Shown here: piece after piece, positions 13,491 through 22,103 of the stretch
Position numbering within the stretch: the stretch's first letter is position 1
Layout: every line of letters begins with the position of its first letter
Assembly (NCBI GenBank): GCA_903929535.1
Contig: CAIYVC010000024.1
Location: 1-40,303 of the forward strand
From: an uncultured Caulobacteraceae bacterium
GTDB lineage: Bacteria; Pseudomonadota; Alphaproteobacteria; Caulobacterales; Caulobacteraceae
Reading direction: 5' to 3'
DNA: 40,303 nucleotides
The notes under the pieces: model-generated
The model's database searches: none
What the model was told of the DNA's origin: nothing
What the model saw: the letters and a program-made list of their open reading frames with translations, nothing else
Program-made: the position numbers and the translations under genes

Positions 13491-14603
13491 TTGAGCGATT
13501 TTTCGACCCGTCTGGGCAAGGTGCTGAGCGATGATGCTCACTTGGCCCAGGATCGCGCCGCCGCCGAACTGCGCGCCGGACGTCCGCTGCTGATCGAGTC
13601 GGCGGGCCGCCTGACCCTGACCGCTGCGCTGGACGGCGCTTCGCCCTCCCTGTTCGCCGTGTTTTCCGGCCTGGACAACGGCGTCCTGGCCTTGACCCCG
13701 CAGCGCGCCCGCATGATGGGTCTGGCGGTGGACTATGAAATCGCCCTGCCGCTGGCGGGTCTGGACCTGCAATCGGCCAAGCATCTGGCCTCCGATCCGC
13801 GGCTGAAGTCGCCCAAGGCCTGGTCCGAAGCCTCGGCGGGAGCGCTGGGCGCCATCGACCTTTGCAAGACCGCTCTACTGCTGCCCGCTGTCCTGGCCGC
13901 GCCAATGCCCCTGGACGCTGTTTTGCCTGCCCGGCTGCAACGCTACCGCGTCGACGCCCCGGCAGACGAACAGCACGCCCCCTACGACCTGGAGATCGTG
14001 TCTCAGGCCGACGTGCCCTTGGCCAGCGGCATCACCGGGCGCTTCATGGTGTTCCGCGGCGGCCCGGCCCCGCGCGACCAGGTGGCCATCGTGGTCGGCG
14101 ATCCGGATCCGGCCAAGCCGGTGCTGGTGCGCGCCCATTCCGCCTGCCTGACCGGCGATCTGTTTGGCTCGCTGCGCTGCGACTGCGGCGACCAGCTGAA
14201 GAACGCCATGGCTCGGCTGGCCGAGGAGGGCGGCGGGGTGCTGCTCTATCTGGACCAGGAAGGCCGCGGCATCGGCATCGGCAACAAGATGCGCGCCTAT
14301 GCCCTGCAGGACGACGGCTTCGACACCATCGACGCCGATGCGGTGCTGGGCTTTTCCGCCGACGAGCGACGCTATGAGTACGCCGCCTCGATCCTGCATA
14401 CGCTGGGTTATCGGCGGATCACGCTGTTGACCAACAATCCCGAGAAGATCGGGGCCCTGACCCGCGCGGGGATCGAGGTGGTCGGCCGCCAGCCCCTGTT
14501 CGGCGCCGTCAACGCGCACAACAACGGCTATCTGCACACCAAGTCCAACCGCGCCCACCACATGCTGCAGGCGCTGCTGGGCGAGGCGACCGGGACCAGC
14601 TAG
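13491..14603 (+). CDS. ribA: GTP cyclohydrolase II with non-catalytic RibB-like N-terminus
   Basis: A 370-residue protein. Residues ~165-370 are GTP cyclohydrolase II, which opens GTP to a diaminopyrimidinone ribosylamino phosphate, formate and diphosphate: zinc cysteines in CLTGDLFGSLRCDC (219, 230, 232), DQEGRGIGIGNKMRAY, DTIDADAVLGF and LTNNPEKIGAL are all intact. The first ~150 residues occupy the place of the RibB (DHBP synthase) domain but lack its acidic DRENEG motif, so they are probably structural. The TTG start is fixed by GGAGG 7-8 bases upstream. As no ribE or ribH is near, the gene probably serves the local pterin/pyrimidine cluster, though a role in riboflavin synthesis is not excluded. 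Confidence 0.9.
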   Translation: MSDFSTRLGKVLSDDAHLAQDRAAAELRAGRPLLIESAGRLTLTAALDGASPSLFAVFSGLDNGVLALTPQRARMMGLAVDYEIALPLAGLDLQSAKHLASDPRLKSPKAWSEASAGALGAIDLCKTALLLPAVLAAPMPLDAVLPARLQRYRVDAPADEQHAPYDLEIVSQADVPLASGITGRFMVFRGGPAPRDQVAIVVGDPDPAKPVLVRAHSACLTGDLFGSLRCDCGDQLKNAMARLAEEGGGVLLYLDQEGRGIGIGNKMRAYALQDDGFDTIDADAVLGFSADERRYEYAASILHTLGYRRITLLTNNPEKIGALTRAGIEVVGRQPLFGAVNAHNNGYLHTKSNRAHHMLQALLGEATGTS

Positions 14604-14613
14604 GGCCGGCCAG

Positions 14614-15048
14614 CTAGGGTTTGAAAGTCCGGATCAGGTCCTGAAGCTCGGGCTCGTCGACCAGTTCGGCGGCTTCGGCCTGGGAGGTCCACAGCTTCTC
14701 GCGCTGATCCCGTTCAGGCCAGGCCATCTGCTCGACGAAGACCTCCATGGCGAAGACGGCCACGCGGACGTCCTGCACCACCCCGCCCGGCAGCCGCTTG
14801 CCGTAGCCATAGTCGCCGATCGGTTCCGGATCGGTCTCGCCGGTGACGCCGGCCTCTTCGTAGGCTTCCTGAGCGGCGGCCTCGGCGGGGGTGCGGTCCT
14901 TCATTGGCCAGCCATTGGGCAGGACCCAGCGGCGGGTTTCGCGCGATGTGATCACCAGCACCTCGATGCCGCCGGAGGTCCGGCGGCGCCAAGGCAGGAT
15001 GGCCGACTGCACGTCGCCCTTGCCGGTGGATTTGGGATCGTCGGTCAT
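14614..15048 (-). CDS. Nudix hydrolase
   Basis: A 144-residue Nudix pyrophosphohydrolase, cytoplasmic. The Nudix box region reads GWPMKDRTPAEAAAQEAYEE and then AGV: the core EEAG pair is present, but the usual REUxEExGU arginine-glutamate start is QEAYEEAGV and the early glutamate is not at its standard place. This variant is common in an alphaproteobacterial group related to diphosphoinositol-polyphosphate hydrolases. ATG 15048 is preferred; a TTG 45 bases upstream in frame is possible. It converges on the GTP cyclohydrolase gene with a 10-base gap. Whether it removes phosphates from that pathway's products is an open guess. Confidence 0.85.
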   Translation of the reverse strand: MTDDPKSTGKGDVQSAILPWRRRTSGGIEVLVITSRETRRWVLPNGWPMKDRTPAEAAAQEAYEEAGVTGETDPEPIGDYGYGKRLPGGVVQDVRVAVFAMEVFVEQMAWPERDQREKLWTSQAEAAELVDEPELQDLIRTFKP

Positions 15049-15239
15049 CCCCAGCAACAGGGCTGGGATCGGCGACTGGACGACGCGCCACAAAACTCAG
15101 GCGCCGGTGGGCGGCTGAGCATCGGGATACCTCGCGTCCAGGGTGAGTAACCAGCACTAGGGCCGGTCATCAGGGCTGTAAACCGTTCCGCCTCCGGTGC
15201 GACACTATTGTTCGGATACGGACGATCCTGAGCCTGATT

Positions 15240-17177
15240 TCAGGGCTTCGGCGTCAGGATGGCGTCCAGGGCGGCGGGGCCGGTCCCGACCTTCTCCAGA
15301 TGCGGATAACGCAGGCCGCCGTCGTAGGGGATGACGACGGTGCGGTAGTGGTCGCCGTTCTGCACCAGAAGCTCGATGGGCCTGTGGTTGGCCTTGGCGG
15401 CGGTCAGGTCTTCCTTTAGCCGATCGGCGTCGTAGGCGATGCCGTTCACCGCCACCAGCTTGGTTCCCAGGTTCAGACCGGCCTTGAAGGCGGGGCTGTC
15501 CCAGATGACGGCAGTCAGCACGTCGCCCGAACCCACTGAGAAGCCCAGGGAATAGTTGAAGTCCTGGTTCTTGCGCAGGGCCATGGCCTGCTTGTGGTAG
15601 TCGCTGGGCGTGTCGGTAAAGACCAGCCGGTAGCCGCCTCGGGCCAAGCCATCGAGCGGGGCGCCGGGCCCGTGCCCGTCCAGCCGTGTGCGTAGGAAGG
15701 AGGCCCAGTCGTAGGGCTCCACCGCGTTCAGCGCCTTCACCACATCTTCGAATGTGTACTGCAGGTCGGCGAGGCTGCCGTTGTCGATGCCGAAGAAGCC
15801 TTGGGCGAAGTCGTCCAGCGAGCGTTTGCCGCCCGAGCGCTCGCGGATCAGGGTGTCGGCGTCCAGCCAGATCAGCTGGCCTTCGGAATAGTAGTCCTCT
15901 GAGCGCTGCCAGCTTCTCCAGGGGACGGGGCGGCGCTGGTTGACGATGGGATCGTTGGTGGTGTCCTGCAGCACCTTCCATTGACGGCCGGGGACGTTGT
16001 CGTAGACGGCGGCCGTCAGCCCGATCGCGTCCAGCGCCTGATCCTTGGTCAGCAGGCCCGAGCGGGCCGCCAGCACATAGCCCCAGTACTGGGTCTGGCC
16101 CTCGTAGACCCACAGCAGGGAGTCCTGCATCGGCGTGGTGTAGTCGGCGGTCCACAGGTCCGCCGGACGGCGGAACTTGCCGTTCCAGGAGTGTGTGAAC
16201 TCGTGGGGCAGCAGGTCGCGGTAGGGGGCGTTCTTGGCCCAGTCGGTGAAGTAGTCGACATCCACTCCATCCTCGCTGGAGCGGTGATGCTCCAGGCCGA
16301 TGCCGCTCATCCGGTCGGTCACCGACAGCAGGAAGTCATAGTGGTCGTAGTGGTGCGCGCCGTAGAGCCGGTAGGCCTGCTGCACCAAGGCCCTGTGAGC
16401 GGCCAGGGCGTCCGGCTTGATCTCCAGCGCTTCGGGCCGGTCAGCGACGATGTTCAGCGTCACGGGAGCCGGTCCGCTTGGATCCAGATCGACCGCCTTG
16501 AAGAAGCGCCCGGCGAAGATCGGCGAGTCCACCAGGGTCTCATAGGGCGTGGTCTTGAAGGTGGTCACGGCCCCGTCGGTGGAGGCGACTTCCATGGCGC
16601 TGCCGAACTTCCAGCCGGCGGGCAGATTGACGCTGGCGTCCACCGGGATGCGGCGGGTGAAGTAGCCGGCCGGGTACAGGGACACCGAATCCCACTGCAG
16701 GTTCAGCATCTCCGGCGTCATCACGATCCGGCCCTCGTCGTCCTTCACCGCGGACAGGAACTGGAAGTCCAGGTCGATGCTCTTGGCGCCGGCGGGCGGG
16801 GTGATGTGAAAGGCGTAGACGTCCACGGTATCGCGCACCCATTCGATCCGCTTGCCGTCGGCGCGGACGATGAGGCCTCCGAGGTCGGCCAAGGGACCGT
16901 TGGGCGAGTGATTGCCCGGTAGCCATTTAGGATAGCGCAGCACCAGCGGCTTGCTGCCGGGCGCCGGGATGGTCTCGTGGATGCGGAAGATGTGGCGCTC
17001 GAGGTCGGTGGCGTCGACGTGGAGCTTGATCACGCCGGGGTAGGGGATGTCGCGCGGCGCCGGCGTTGCAGGGGGTGGCTTGACCGGCTGGGCCAGGAGT
17101 TGGACGTGCGGCTGGGCGTGGGCCGGGCTGAAAGCTGCGGCGGTCAGGAGTAGGGCGAGGAGGCGGGCGGAAGGCAC
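15240..17177 (-). CDS. Secreted M61 (glycyl aminopeptidase) family peptidase with PDZ domain
   Basis: A 645-residue exported metallopeptidase. From GTG 17177 (AGAGAG about 9 bases upstream) it begins with a signal peptide ending near AHAQ. The M61 catalytic domain has GLEHH (about 294-298), the zinc motif HEFTH (about 325-329) followed by SWNGK, and WVYEG (Glu about 359) as third ligand; a PDZ domain (residues ~500-590, LGFSVGSGD, AGLNLGTKLVAVNG) ends the protein. Family members are broad aminopeptidases with a preference for N-terminal glycine or alanine; the periplasmic location is inferred from the signal peptide. A longer reading frame extends upstream to 17318 but gives no signal peptide at its start. 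The 113-base gap to the divergent oxidase gene is the promoter region. Confidence 0.9.
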   Translation of the reverse strand: MPSARLLALLLTAAAFSPAHAQPHVQLLAQPVKPPPATPAPRDIPYPGVIKLHVDATDLERHIFRIHETIPAPGSKPLVLRYPKWLPGNHSPNGPLADLGGLIVRADGKRIEWVRDTVDVYAFHITPPAGAKSIDLDFQFLSAVKDDEGRIVMTPEMLNLQWDSVSLYPAGYFTRRIPVDASVNLPAGWKFGSAMEVASTDGAVTTFKTTPYETLVDSPIFAGRFFKAVDLDPSGPAPVTLNIVADRPEALEIKPDALAAHRALVQQAYRLYGAHHYDHYDFLLSVTDRMSGIGLEHHRSSEDGVDVDYFTDWAKNAPYRDLLPHEFTHSWNGKFRRPADLWTADYTTPMQDSLLWVYEGQTQYWGYVLAARSGLLTKDQALDAIGLTAAVYDNVPGRQWKVLQDTTNDPIVNQRRPVPWRSWQRSEDYYSEGQLIWLDADTLIRERSGGKRSLDDFAQGFFGIDNGSLADLQYTFEDVVKALNAVEPYDWASFLRTRLDGHGPGAPLDGLARGGYRLVFTDTPSDYHKQAMALRKNQDFNYSLGFSVGSGDVLTAVIWDSPAFKAGLNLGTKLVAVNGIAYDADRLKEDLTAAKANHRPIELLVQNGDHYRTVVIPYDGGLRYPHLEKVGTGPAALDAILTPKP

Positions 17178-17290
17178 GGGCGGTCTCTCTGCAAGGGCGG
17201 CTCCACGTTCGGCCAGAGCCGCCGCCGCCGCAAGGCCGGTGATACCCGGCGATGGGTGCGCATCCGCCGCCAGCCTGCTATTCAGGCCGC

Positions 17291-18664
17291 ATGAGCATCG
17301 TGCAAAGCCTGCAGACAATTCTCGGCGACCGGGCTGTCGCCTGCGACGCCATGGAGGGCCAGCGGCGCGGCAGCGACTTCATGACCACGGGCCATGCGCC
17401 CGTCGCGGTGGCCTATCCGATCTCGACCTAGGAGGTCTCCCAAGTCCTCAAGCTCTGCAACGACCTGCGCCAGCCGGTCGTGCCCCAGGGCGGGCTGACG
17501 GGGCTGTCGGGCGGGGCGACGCCGAGCCAGGCGGGGATGGTGGTCATCTCGATGGACCGGATGCGCGCCATCGAGGAGATCGATCCCCATTCCCAGACCA
17601 TGACGGTCCAGGCCGGGGCTGTGCTGCAGACGGTGCAGGAGGCCGCGGACGCGGCGGACATGTTCTTCCCGCTGGACCTCGGCGGGCGCGGCTCGGCCCA
17701 GGTCGGGGGTCTGATCGGCACCAACGCCGGGGGCAACCGGGTGCTGCGCTATGGGATGATGCGGGACCTGATCCTGGGCATCGAGGCGGTGCTGCCGGAC
17801 GGGCGGGTGATCTCGTCGCTGAACAAGATGCTCAAGAACAACACCGGCTATGACCTGAAGCAGCTGTTCGTGGGCGCCGAGGGTACGCTGGGCGTGGTCA
17901 CGCGGGCCAACCTCAAGCTCTTCCCCAAGCCCGCCGACGCTGTGACGGCGCTCTGCGGCCTGCCGGACTACGAGGCGGCCCTGGCCCTGCTGCGGCGGGC
18001 GCGCTCGATGCTTGGCGGCACCCTGTCCGCCTTCGAGGCCATGTGGGCCGACTTCTTCGATCTGGCGATGGAGCAGCCGGGGCGGCGGCCCCTGGAAGGC
18101 CGTCACAACATCTATGTCCTGCTGGACGCCCTGGGCTCCGATGCGCAGACCGACGCCGCCCGCTTCGAGCTGATGATCGCTTCGGCCATCGAGGCCGGAG
18201 AGGTCGAGGACGCGGTGATCGCCCAGTCTGTCCGCGAGACGCGCGATTTCTGGAAGATCCGCGAACTGCCGGCCGAATTTGGACGGGTCTTCTCGCCGCA
18301 CATTCCGTTCGACGTCTCGGTCACCACCGGCTCCATCGGCGCGTTTCGCGATGACGTCGATGCCCGGCTGAAGGCCGCATTCCCCGGAATGGGCGTCCTC
18401 TATTTCGGCCACATCGCCGACGCCAACCTGCATATCGGCGTTCAGGCCTCCAAGGGCGAGGACCCGGCGGCGGTCAAGGCGGTGGTCTACGAGACGGTGC
18501 GTGACTGGAAGGGCTCGGTCTCGGCCGAGCACGGCATCGGGGCGGAAAAGCGCAAATACCTGGCCTATTCGCGCACGCCCCAGGAGCTGGACCTGATGGC
18601 CGGCATCAAGGGGACGCTGGACCCGCACGGCATCCTCAATCCCGGCAAGGTGCTCGGCGGGTAG
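17291..18664 (+). pseudogene. FAD-linked oxidase (GlcD/D-lactate dehydrogenase family) with in-frame amber codon
   Basis: Read through, this is a 457-codon flavoprotein of the FAD_binding_4 plus FAD-oxidase_C type, which oxidises D-2-hydroxyacids. From ATG 17291 the first 46 codons read through to PISTxEVSQVLKLC, where x is TAG (17429-17431); glutamine or glutamate is expected, and CAG to TAG is the simplest change. Downstream the flavin motifs QGGLTGLSGG, GGLIGTNAGGNRV and GAEGTLGVVT, and the C-terminal FGHIADANLH and SAEHGIG are intact. A GTG at 17480 could start a 394-residue product, but it would lack the first FAD-binding strand. Either a recent nonsense mutation or a base-call error. 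Confidence 0.75.
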
Positions 18665-18758
18665 GCTTTGGTTTCGCGCTTGCGCCCTGGACGAGTTCGT
18701 AACAGGGTCCAGAAAAATCACAGCCGGCTGAACGCGCCGGAACAGGGAGAGATCACCA

Positions 18759-19220
18759 ATGGGCATCCGCTCGCATCTGCTCATGGCCGCCGTGGCTCTG
18801 ACCGCGACCTTCGGCGTCGCCGCCGGCTCCGCCAACGCCGCGCTCGATCCCAAGGCCCTGACCCAGGTCCCCTTCGACCAATACAAGTTCGAGGGCAAGC
18901 CGGGCGGTCCGCAGCAGGTCAAGGTCTATGGCGATCCGGACAAGCCCGGCCCATACGGCATCCTGATCCGCTGGCTGCCGCACACCAACAGCCGCCCGCA
19001 CCTGCACCATAACGACCGCTATATCGTGGTCCTGCAGGGGGTCTGGTGGGTCAATACCGGTCCCAAGTTCAATGCCGCCACCATGGTCCCGATCAAGCCG
19101 GGCGTGATGGTTACTCACCACAAGGACGAGATTCACTACGACGGCGCCAAGGATGAGGGCGCGCTGATCTGGATCACCGGCATGGGTCCGGCGACGAGCG
19201 TCGACAAGGAACAAAAATAG
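18759..19220 (+). CDS. Exported cupin-domain protein
   Basis: A 153-residue protein with a clear signal peptide (cleavage near SANAAL, residue ~28) and a single cupin barrel. Metal-binding candidates are HLHHNDRYIVVLQG (three histidines, about residues 81-84) and the later VTHHKDEIHYDG segment. AGGGAGAG about 7 bases before the ATG supports the start. The first gene of a run of exported proteins reading the same way up to the PQQ dehydrogenase, so it probably acts in the periplasm. Reaction unknown. Confidence 0.82.
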   Translation: MGIRSHLLMAAVALTATFGVAAGSANAALDPKALTQVPFDQYKFEGKPGGPQQVKVYGDPDKPGPYGILIRWLPHTNSRPHLHHNDRYIVVLQGVWWVNTGPKFNAATMVPIKPGVMVTHHKDEIHYDGAKDEGALIWITGMGPATSVDKEQK

Positions 19221-19277
19221 CCTGCCGGGGCGGTCTTCGGGCCGCCCGCGATTGGAGCGGGGGCGCGAGACCCCCGC
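19221..19277 (+). other. Two stem-loops between the cupin and PPC genes
   Basis: GGCGG/CCGCC near 19229-19245, then a perfect 7-bp GC stem GCGGGGG (19257-19263) / CCCCCGC (19271-19277). No T tract follows, so this is more likely an mRNA stability element or a partial attenuator than a terminator. Confidence 0.4.
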
Positions 19278-19305
19278 CCGTTTCGAGGTGGGGAGGCCTT
19301 GAGAC

Positions 19306-19875
19306 ATGACAATGCTGACGCACGGATTTGCAGGATGGGCCGCCGGTGTGCTGGCCGCCAGCGTTCTCGGCGCCCCCGCGTCAGCCCAGGCGCCCCTGAC
19401 GGCGGGCGATGCGATCCCGCCGGGCTATGTCGCCTTCGGCGCCGCGCCTCCGGTGGGCACCGCGCCCGGCCTGAAGGTGCAGGAGTTCGCCCCCGGGGCG
19501 GGCAAGACCTACAAGGTATCGATGCGGCCCGGCGACGAGATCATGAGCGGCATGCTGCGCTTCGCCGCCGCCCGCCCCATGGTCCAGGCGCAGCTGGCGG
19601 GCGTGGGCGGTGTGAGGTCGGCGGTGCTGGCCTGGTACGACCCCAAGGTGCGCGCCTTCAAGCGTATCGAGGTCAATGAGAAGTGCGAGATTTCCGGGGT
19701 CACCGGGACCATCACCACGAACGCGCAGGGCAAGCCCAATGTGCACCTGCACCTGGTGCTGACGCGCCAGGACGGCTCGTCGGTGTCCGGTCACCTGATC
19801 TCGGCGGTTGTCGATCCGGTCCTGGAGGTGTTCGTCACCGACCTCGGCCCGGGCAAGGACGTCAATGTTCCCTAA
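19306..19875 (+). CDS. Exported PPC (DUF296)-domain protein
   Basis: A 189-residue protein with a signal peptide (cleaved near ASAQ, residue ~28) and a PPC/DUF296 domain: RPGDEIMSGMLRFAA, VRSAVLAWYDP, the glycine-rich EISGVTGTI, and PNVHLHLVLTRQDGSSVSGHL. The HLH histidine pair is a likely metal site. In plants the domain occurs in AT-hook DNA-binding proteins; bacterial members are usually cytoplasmic and uncharacterised, so an exported version is unusual. GGGGAGG precedes the ATG by about 15 bases, a longer than ideal spacing; an ATG at 19312 is also possible. Lies 34 bases ahead of the PQQ dehydrogenase gene. Confidence 0.78.
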   Translation: MTMLTHGFAGWAAGVLAASVLGAPASAQAPLTAGDAIPPGYVAFGAAPPVGTAPGLKVQEFAPGAGKTYKVSMRPGDEIMSGMLRFAAARPMVQAQLAGVGGVRSAVLAWYDPKVRAFKRIEVNEKCEISGVTGTITTNAQGKPNVHLHLVLTRQDGSSVSGHLISAVVDPVLEVFVTDLGPGKDVNVP

Positions 19876-19909
19876 GAATCCTACCAATCGGGCGGGGAGG
19901 CCCTTTTCC

Positions 19910-22054
19910 ATGACCATGGCCAAATGGGTGATCGGAGCGGCGCTGGCCGCCGCGGCGACCTGCGGAGTCGCGATCGCCGCCAAGGCGCCGGCGGGTTCCG
20001 TCGGCGGGGTGGACGCCAAGAAGATCATCGCGGCGGCCCCGGGCGAATGGCTGGGCTATGGCCGCGACTATCACGAGCAGCGCTTCAGCCCGCTCGATCA
20101 GGTCAACACCTCGACCGTCAAGAATCTGGGCCTGACCTGGCACTACGACTTCGGCGACCGTCAGGGGCTGGAGTCCACGCCGATCGTGCACAACGGCGTC
20201 ATCTATGTGTCGACCGACTTCGCCGAGGTGTTCGCCTTCGACGCGCGGACTGGCAAGAAGCTGTGGAACTACGAGCCCAACACCCGCCTTTGGCAGGTCA
20301 ACACCTGCTGCTCGCCGGCCAACCGTGGCGTCGCCATCTGGGGCGACAAGATCTTTGTCGGGGCGCTGGACGGGCGGCTGATCGCGCTCAACGCCAAGAC
20401 CGGCAAGGTGGCCTGGACGACCCAGACCTTCCCCAAGACGACCCGGCTTTCGATCACCGGCGCGCCGCGCGTGATCAATGGGGTCGTGATCATCGGCAAC
20501 GGCGGCGCCGAGCTCGGCGTGCGCGGTTTCGTGGCCGGCTATGACGCTGAGACCGGCAAGCGCAAGTGGCGCTTCTGGATGGTGCCGGGCAAGACGCCCA
20601 ATGACGGCGACGCCTCCGACACGGCGATGAAGAACGTGGCCTACAAGACCTGGCATGGCGGCGAGTGGTGGAAGCTGGGCGGCGGCGGCACGCCGTGGGA
20701 CGGCATGGCCTACGATCCGGCGCTCGACCTGCTGTACGTCGGCGGTGGCAACGGCTCGCCCTGGAACGCGGCCATGCGCAGCCCCGGCGGCGGCGACAAC
20801 CTGTTCCTGGGCTCCATCGTCGCCATCAAGCCTGAGACAGGCCAGTACGTCTGGCACTTCCAGGAGACGCCCGGCGACAGCTGGGACTACACCTCCACCC
20901 AGCCGATCATCCTGGCCGATATCAAGATCGACGGCAGGATGCGCAAGACCCTGCTGCACGCCCCCAAGAACGGCTTCTTCTATGTGCTGGACCGGGCGAC
21001 CGGGAAGTTCATCCAGGGGACCAACTATGCCCCCGTGAACTGGGCCTCGGGCCTGGACAAGAACGGCCGGCCGATCGAAACCCCCGGCGCGCGCTATGGC
21101 GATACCGGCGGGGCCTTCGTCGCCATGCCGGGGCCCGGCGGGGCCCACAACTGGCAGCCGATGTCCTACAGCCCCAAGACCGGCCTGGTCTACGTCCCCG
21201 TCGCCGAGGGCAGCTATCCCTACAAGAACGATCCCACCGAAGGCGGTACGGGCCGCAGCAAGCTGGGCTTCAACACCGGCGCGGGGGCCTTCTCCGCCAC
21301 CGTTCCGACGCCCACCGCCGCCAACGCCAACCTGCCCGGCTTCGACACCGCCAACGGCCACCGCGACGCCTATCTGCTGGCCTGGGACCCGGTCAAAGGG
21401 AAGGCGGCCTGGAAGGTCCCTCAGATGAAGAACTTCAACGGCGGGACCCTGTCCACCGCCGGGGGGCTGGTGTTCGAAGGCAACCAGATGAACGACTTCA
21501 CCGCCTACAAGGACGACACGGGCGAGAAGCTGTGGACCTTCGACGCCCAGACCGGGGTAATCGCCGGCGCCGCCTCCTATTCGCTCGATGGGGTGCAGTA
21601 CGTGGCCATCATGGCCGGCTGGGGCGGCACCACCGCGCCCTATTCGAGCCATTCGGACGCCAACGGCCCGGCGCGCCTGCTGGTCTTCAAGCTGGGGGGC
21701 AAGGACAAGCTGCCGCCCAAGCCGGTCTATGAGCCCCTGCCGTTCGATCCGCCGGCTCAGACCGATTCGCAGGAGACCGTGGCCCGAGGCGGGAGCTACT
21801 ACGTCCGCTACTGCACGCGCTGCCACGGCGGCGGGGCGGCGGGCGGCGGGCTCGGCGCCAGCGGCCCAGCGGACCTGCGCCGCACGCCCTTCATCCAGAG
21901 CCAGGACGCCTTCAACCAGGTGGTGGTCAAGGGCGACTTGAAACACCTGGGCATGGCGGCGTTCGGCGAGGAAGTGACCGAGGACAAGGCCACGGCCATC
22001 CGCGCCTACATCATCCACCAGTCGGCCGAGGCCAAGAAGGCGGGCCTGAAGTAG
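19910..22054 (+). CDS. PQQ-dependent quinohaemoprotein alcohol dehydrogenase
   Basis: A 714-residue periplasmic enzyme oxidising primary alcohols or similar substrates with pyrroloquinoline quinone and passing electrons through its own haem c. Signal sequence at residues 1-~24; eight-bladed propeller with repeated tryptophan docking motifs; adjacent cysteines CC (133-134) in NTCCSPANRG that form the disulfide over PQQ; GDSWDYTSTQP; and a C-terminal cytochrome c domain with CTRCH (about 635-639) and axial Met candidate in LGMAAF. This is the type II (soluble quinohaemoprotein) layout. ATG 19910 has GGGGAGG 9 bases upstream. No PQQ biosynthesis genes are in the window. Substrate cannot be read from sequence. 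Confidence 0.92.
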   Translation: MTMAKWVIGAALAAAATCGVAIAAKAPAGSVGGVDAKKIIAAAPGEWLGYGRDYHEQRFSPLDQVNTSTVKNLGLTWHYDFGDRQGLESTPIVHNGVIYVSTDFAEVFAFDARTGKKLWNYEPNTRLWQVNTCCSPANRGVAIWGDKIFVGALDGRLIALNAKTGKVAWTTQTFPKTTRLSITGAPRVINGVVIIGNGGAELGVRGFVAGYDAETGKRKWRFWMVPGKTPNDGDASDTAMKNVAYKTWHGGEWWKLGGGGTPWDGMAYDPALDLLYVGGGNGSPWNAAMRSPGGGDNLFLGSIVAIKPETGQYVWHFQETPGDSWDYTSTQPIILADIKIDGRMRKTLLHAPKNGFFYVLDRATGKFIQGTNYAPVNWASGLDKNGRPIETPGARYGDTGGAFVAMPGPGGAHNWQPMSYSPKTGLVYVPVAEGSYPYKNDPTEGGTGRSKLGFNTGAGAFSATVPTPTAANANLPGFDTANGHRDAYLLAWDPVKGKAAWKVPQMKNFNGGTLSTAGGLVFEGNQMNDFTAYKDDTGEKLWTFDAQTGVIAGAASYSLDGVQYVAIMAGWGGTTAPYSSHSDANGPARLLVFKLGGKDKLPPKPVYEPLPFDPPAQTDSQETVARGGSYYVRYCTRCHGGGAAGGGLGASGPADLRRTPFIQSQDAFNQVVVKGDLKHLGMAAFGEEVTEDKATAIRAYIIHQSAEAKKAGLK

Positions 22055-22079
22055 GCTGACCGGACGTCATTTGGGTTGC

Positions 22080-22100
22080 GCGGCGGGCTGGTCCCGCCGC
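22080..22100. terminator. GC-rich stem-loop between convergent genes
   Basis: GCGGCGGG / CCCGCCGC, an 8-bp perfect stem with CTGGT loop, lies between the PQQ dehydrogenase and carbonic anhydrase genes. No T run, so bidirectional termination is only plausible. Confidence 0.4.
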
Positions 22101-22103
22101 CGC

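Noticed and set aside
12541..14603. Plain riboflavin operon
   Set aside because: The reductase lacks the deaminase domain, ribE and ribH are absent, and the flanking genes are a pterin synthase-fold protein, dehydrogenase and glycosyltransferase.
15094..15239. Possible small RNA or gene in the gap between the Nudix and M61 genes
   Set aside because: Only a CTCA/TGAG short inverted repeat is visible; no convincing promoter, terminator or start codon with ribosome site.
19862..22018. A 718-codon open frame antisense to the PQQ dehydrogenase
   Set aside because: Low-complexity Gly/Val/Arg-rich translation with no motif; explained by codon bias of the sense gene.
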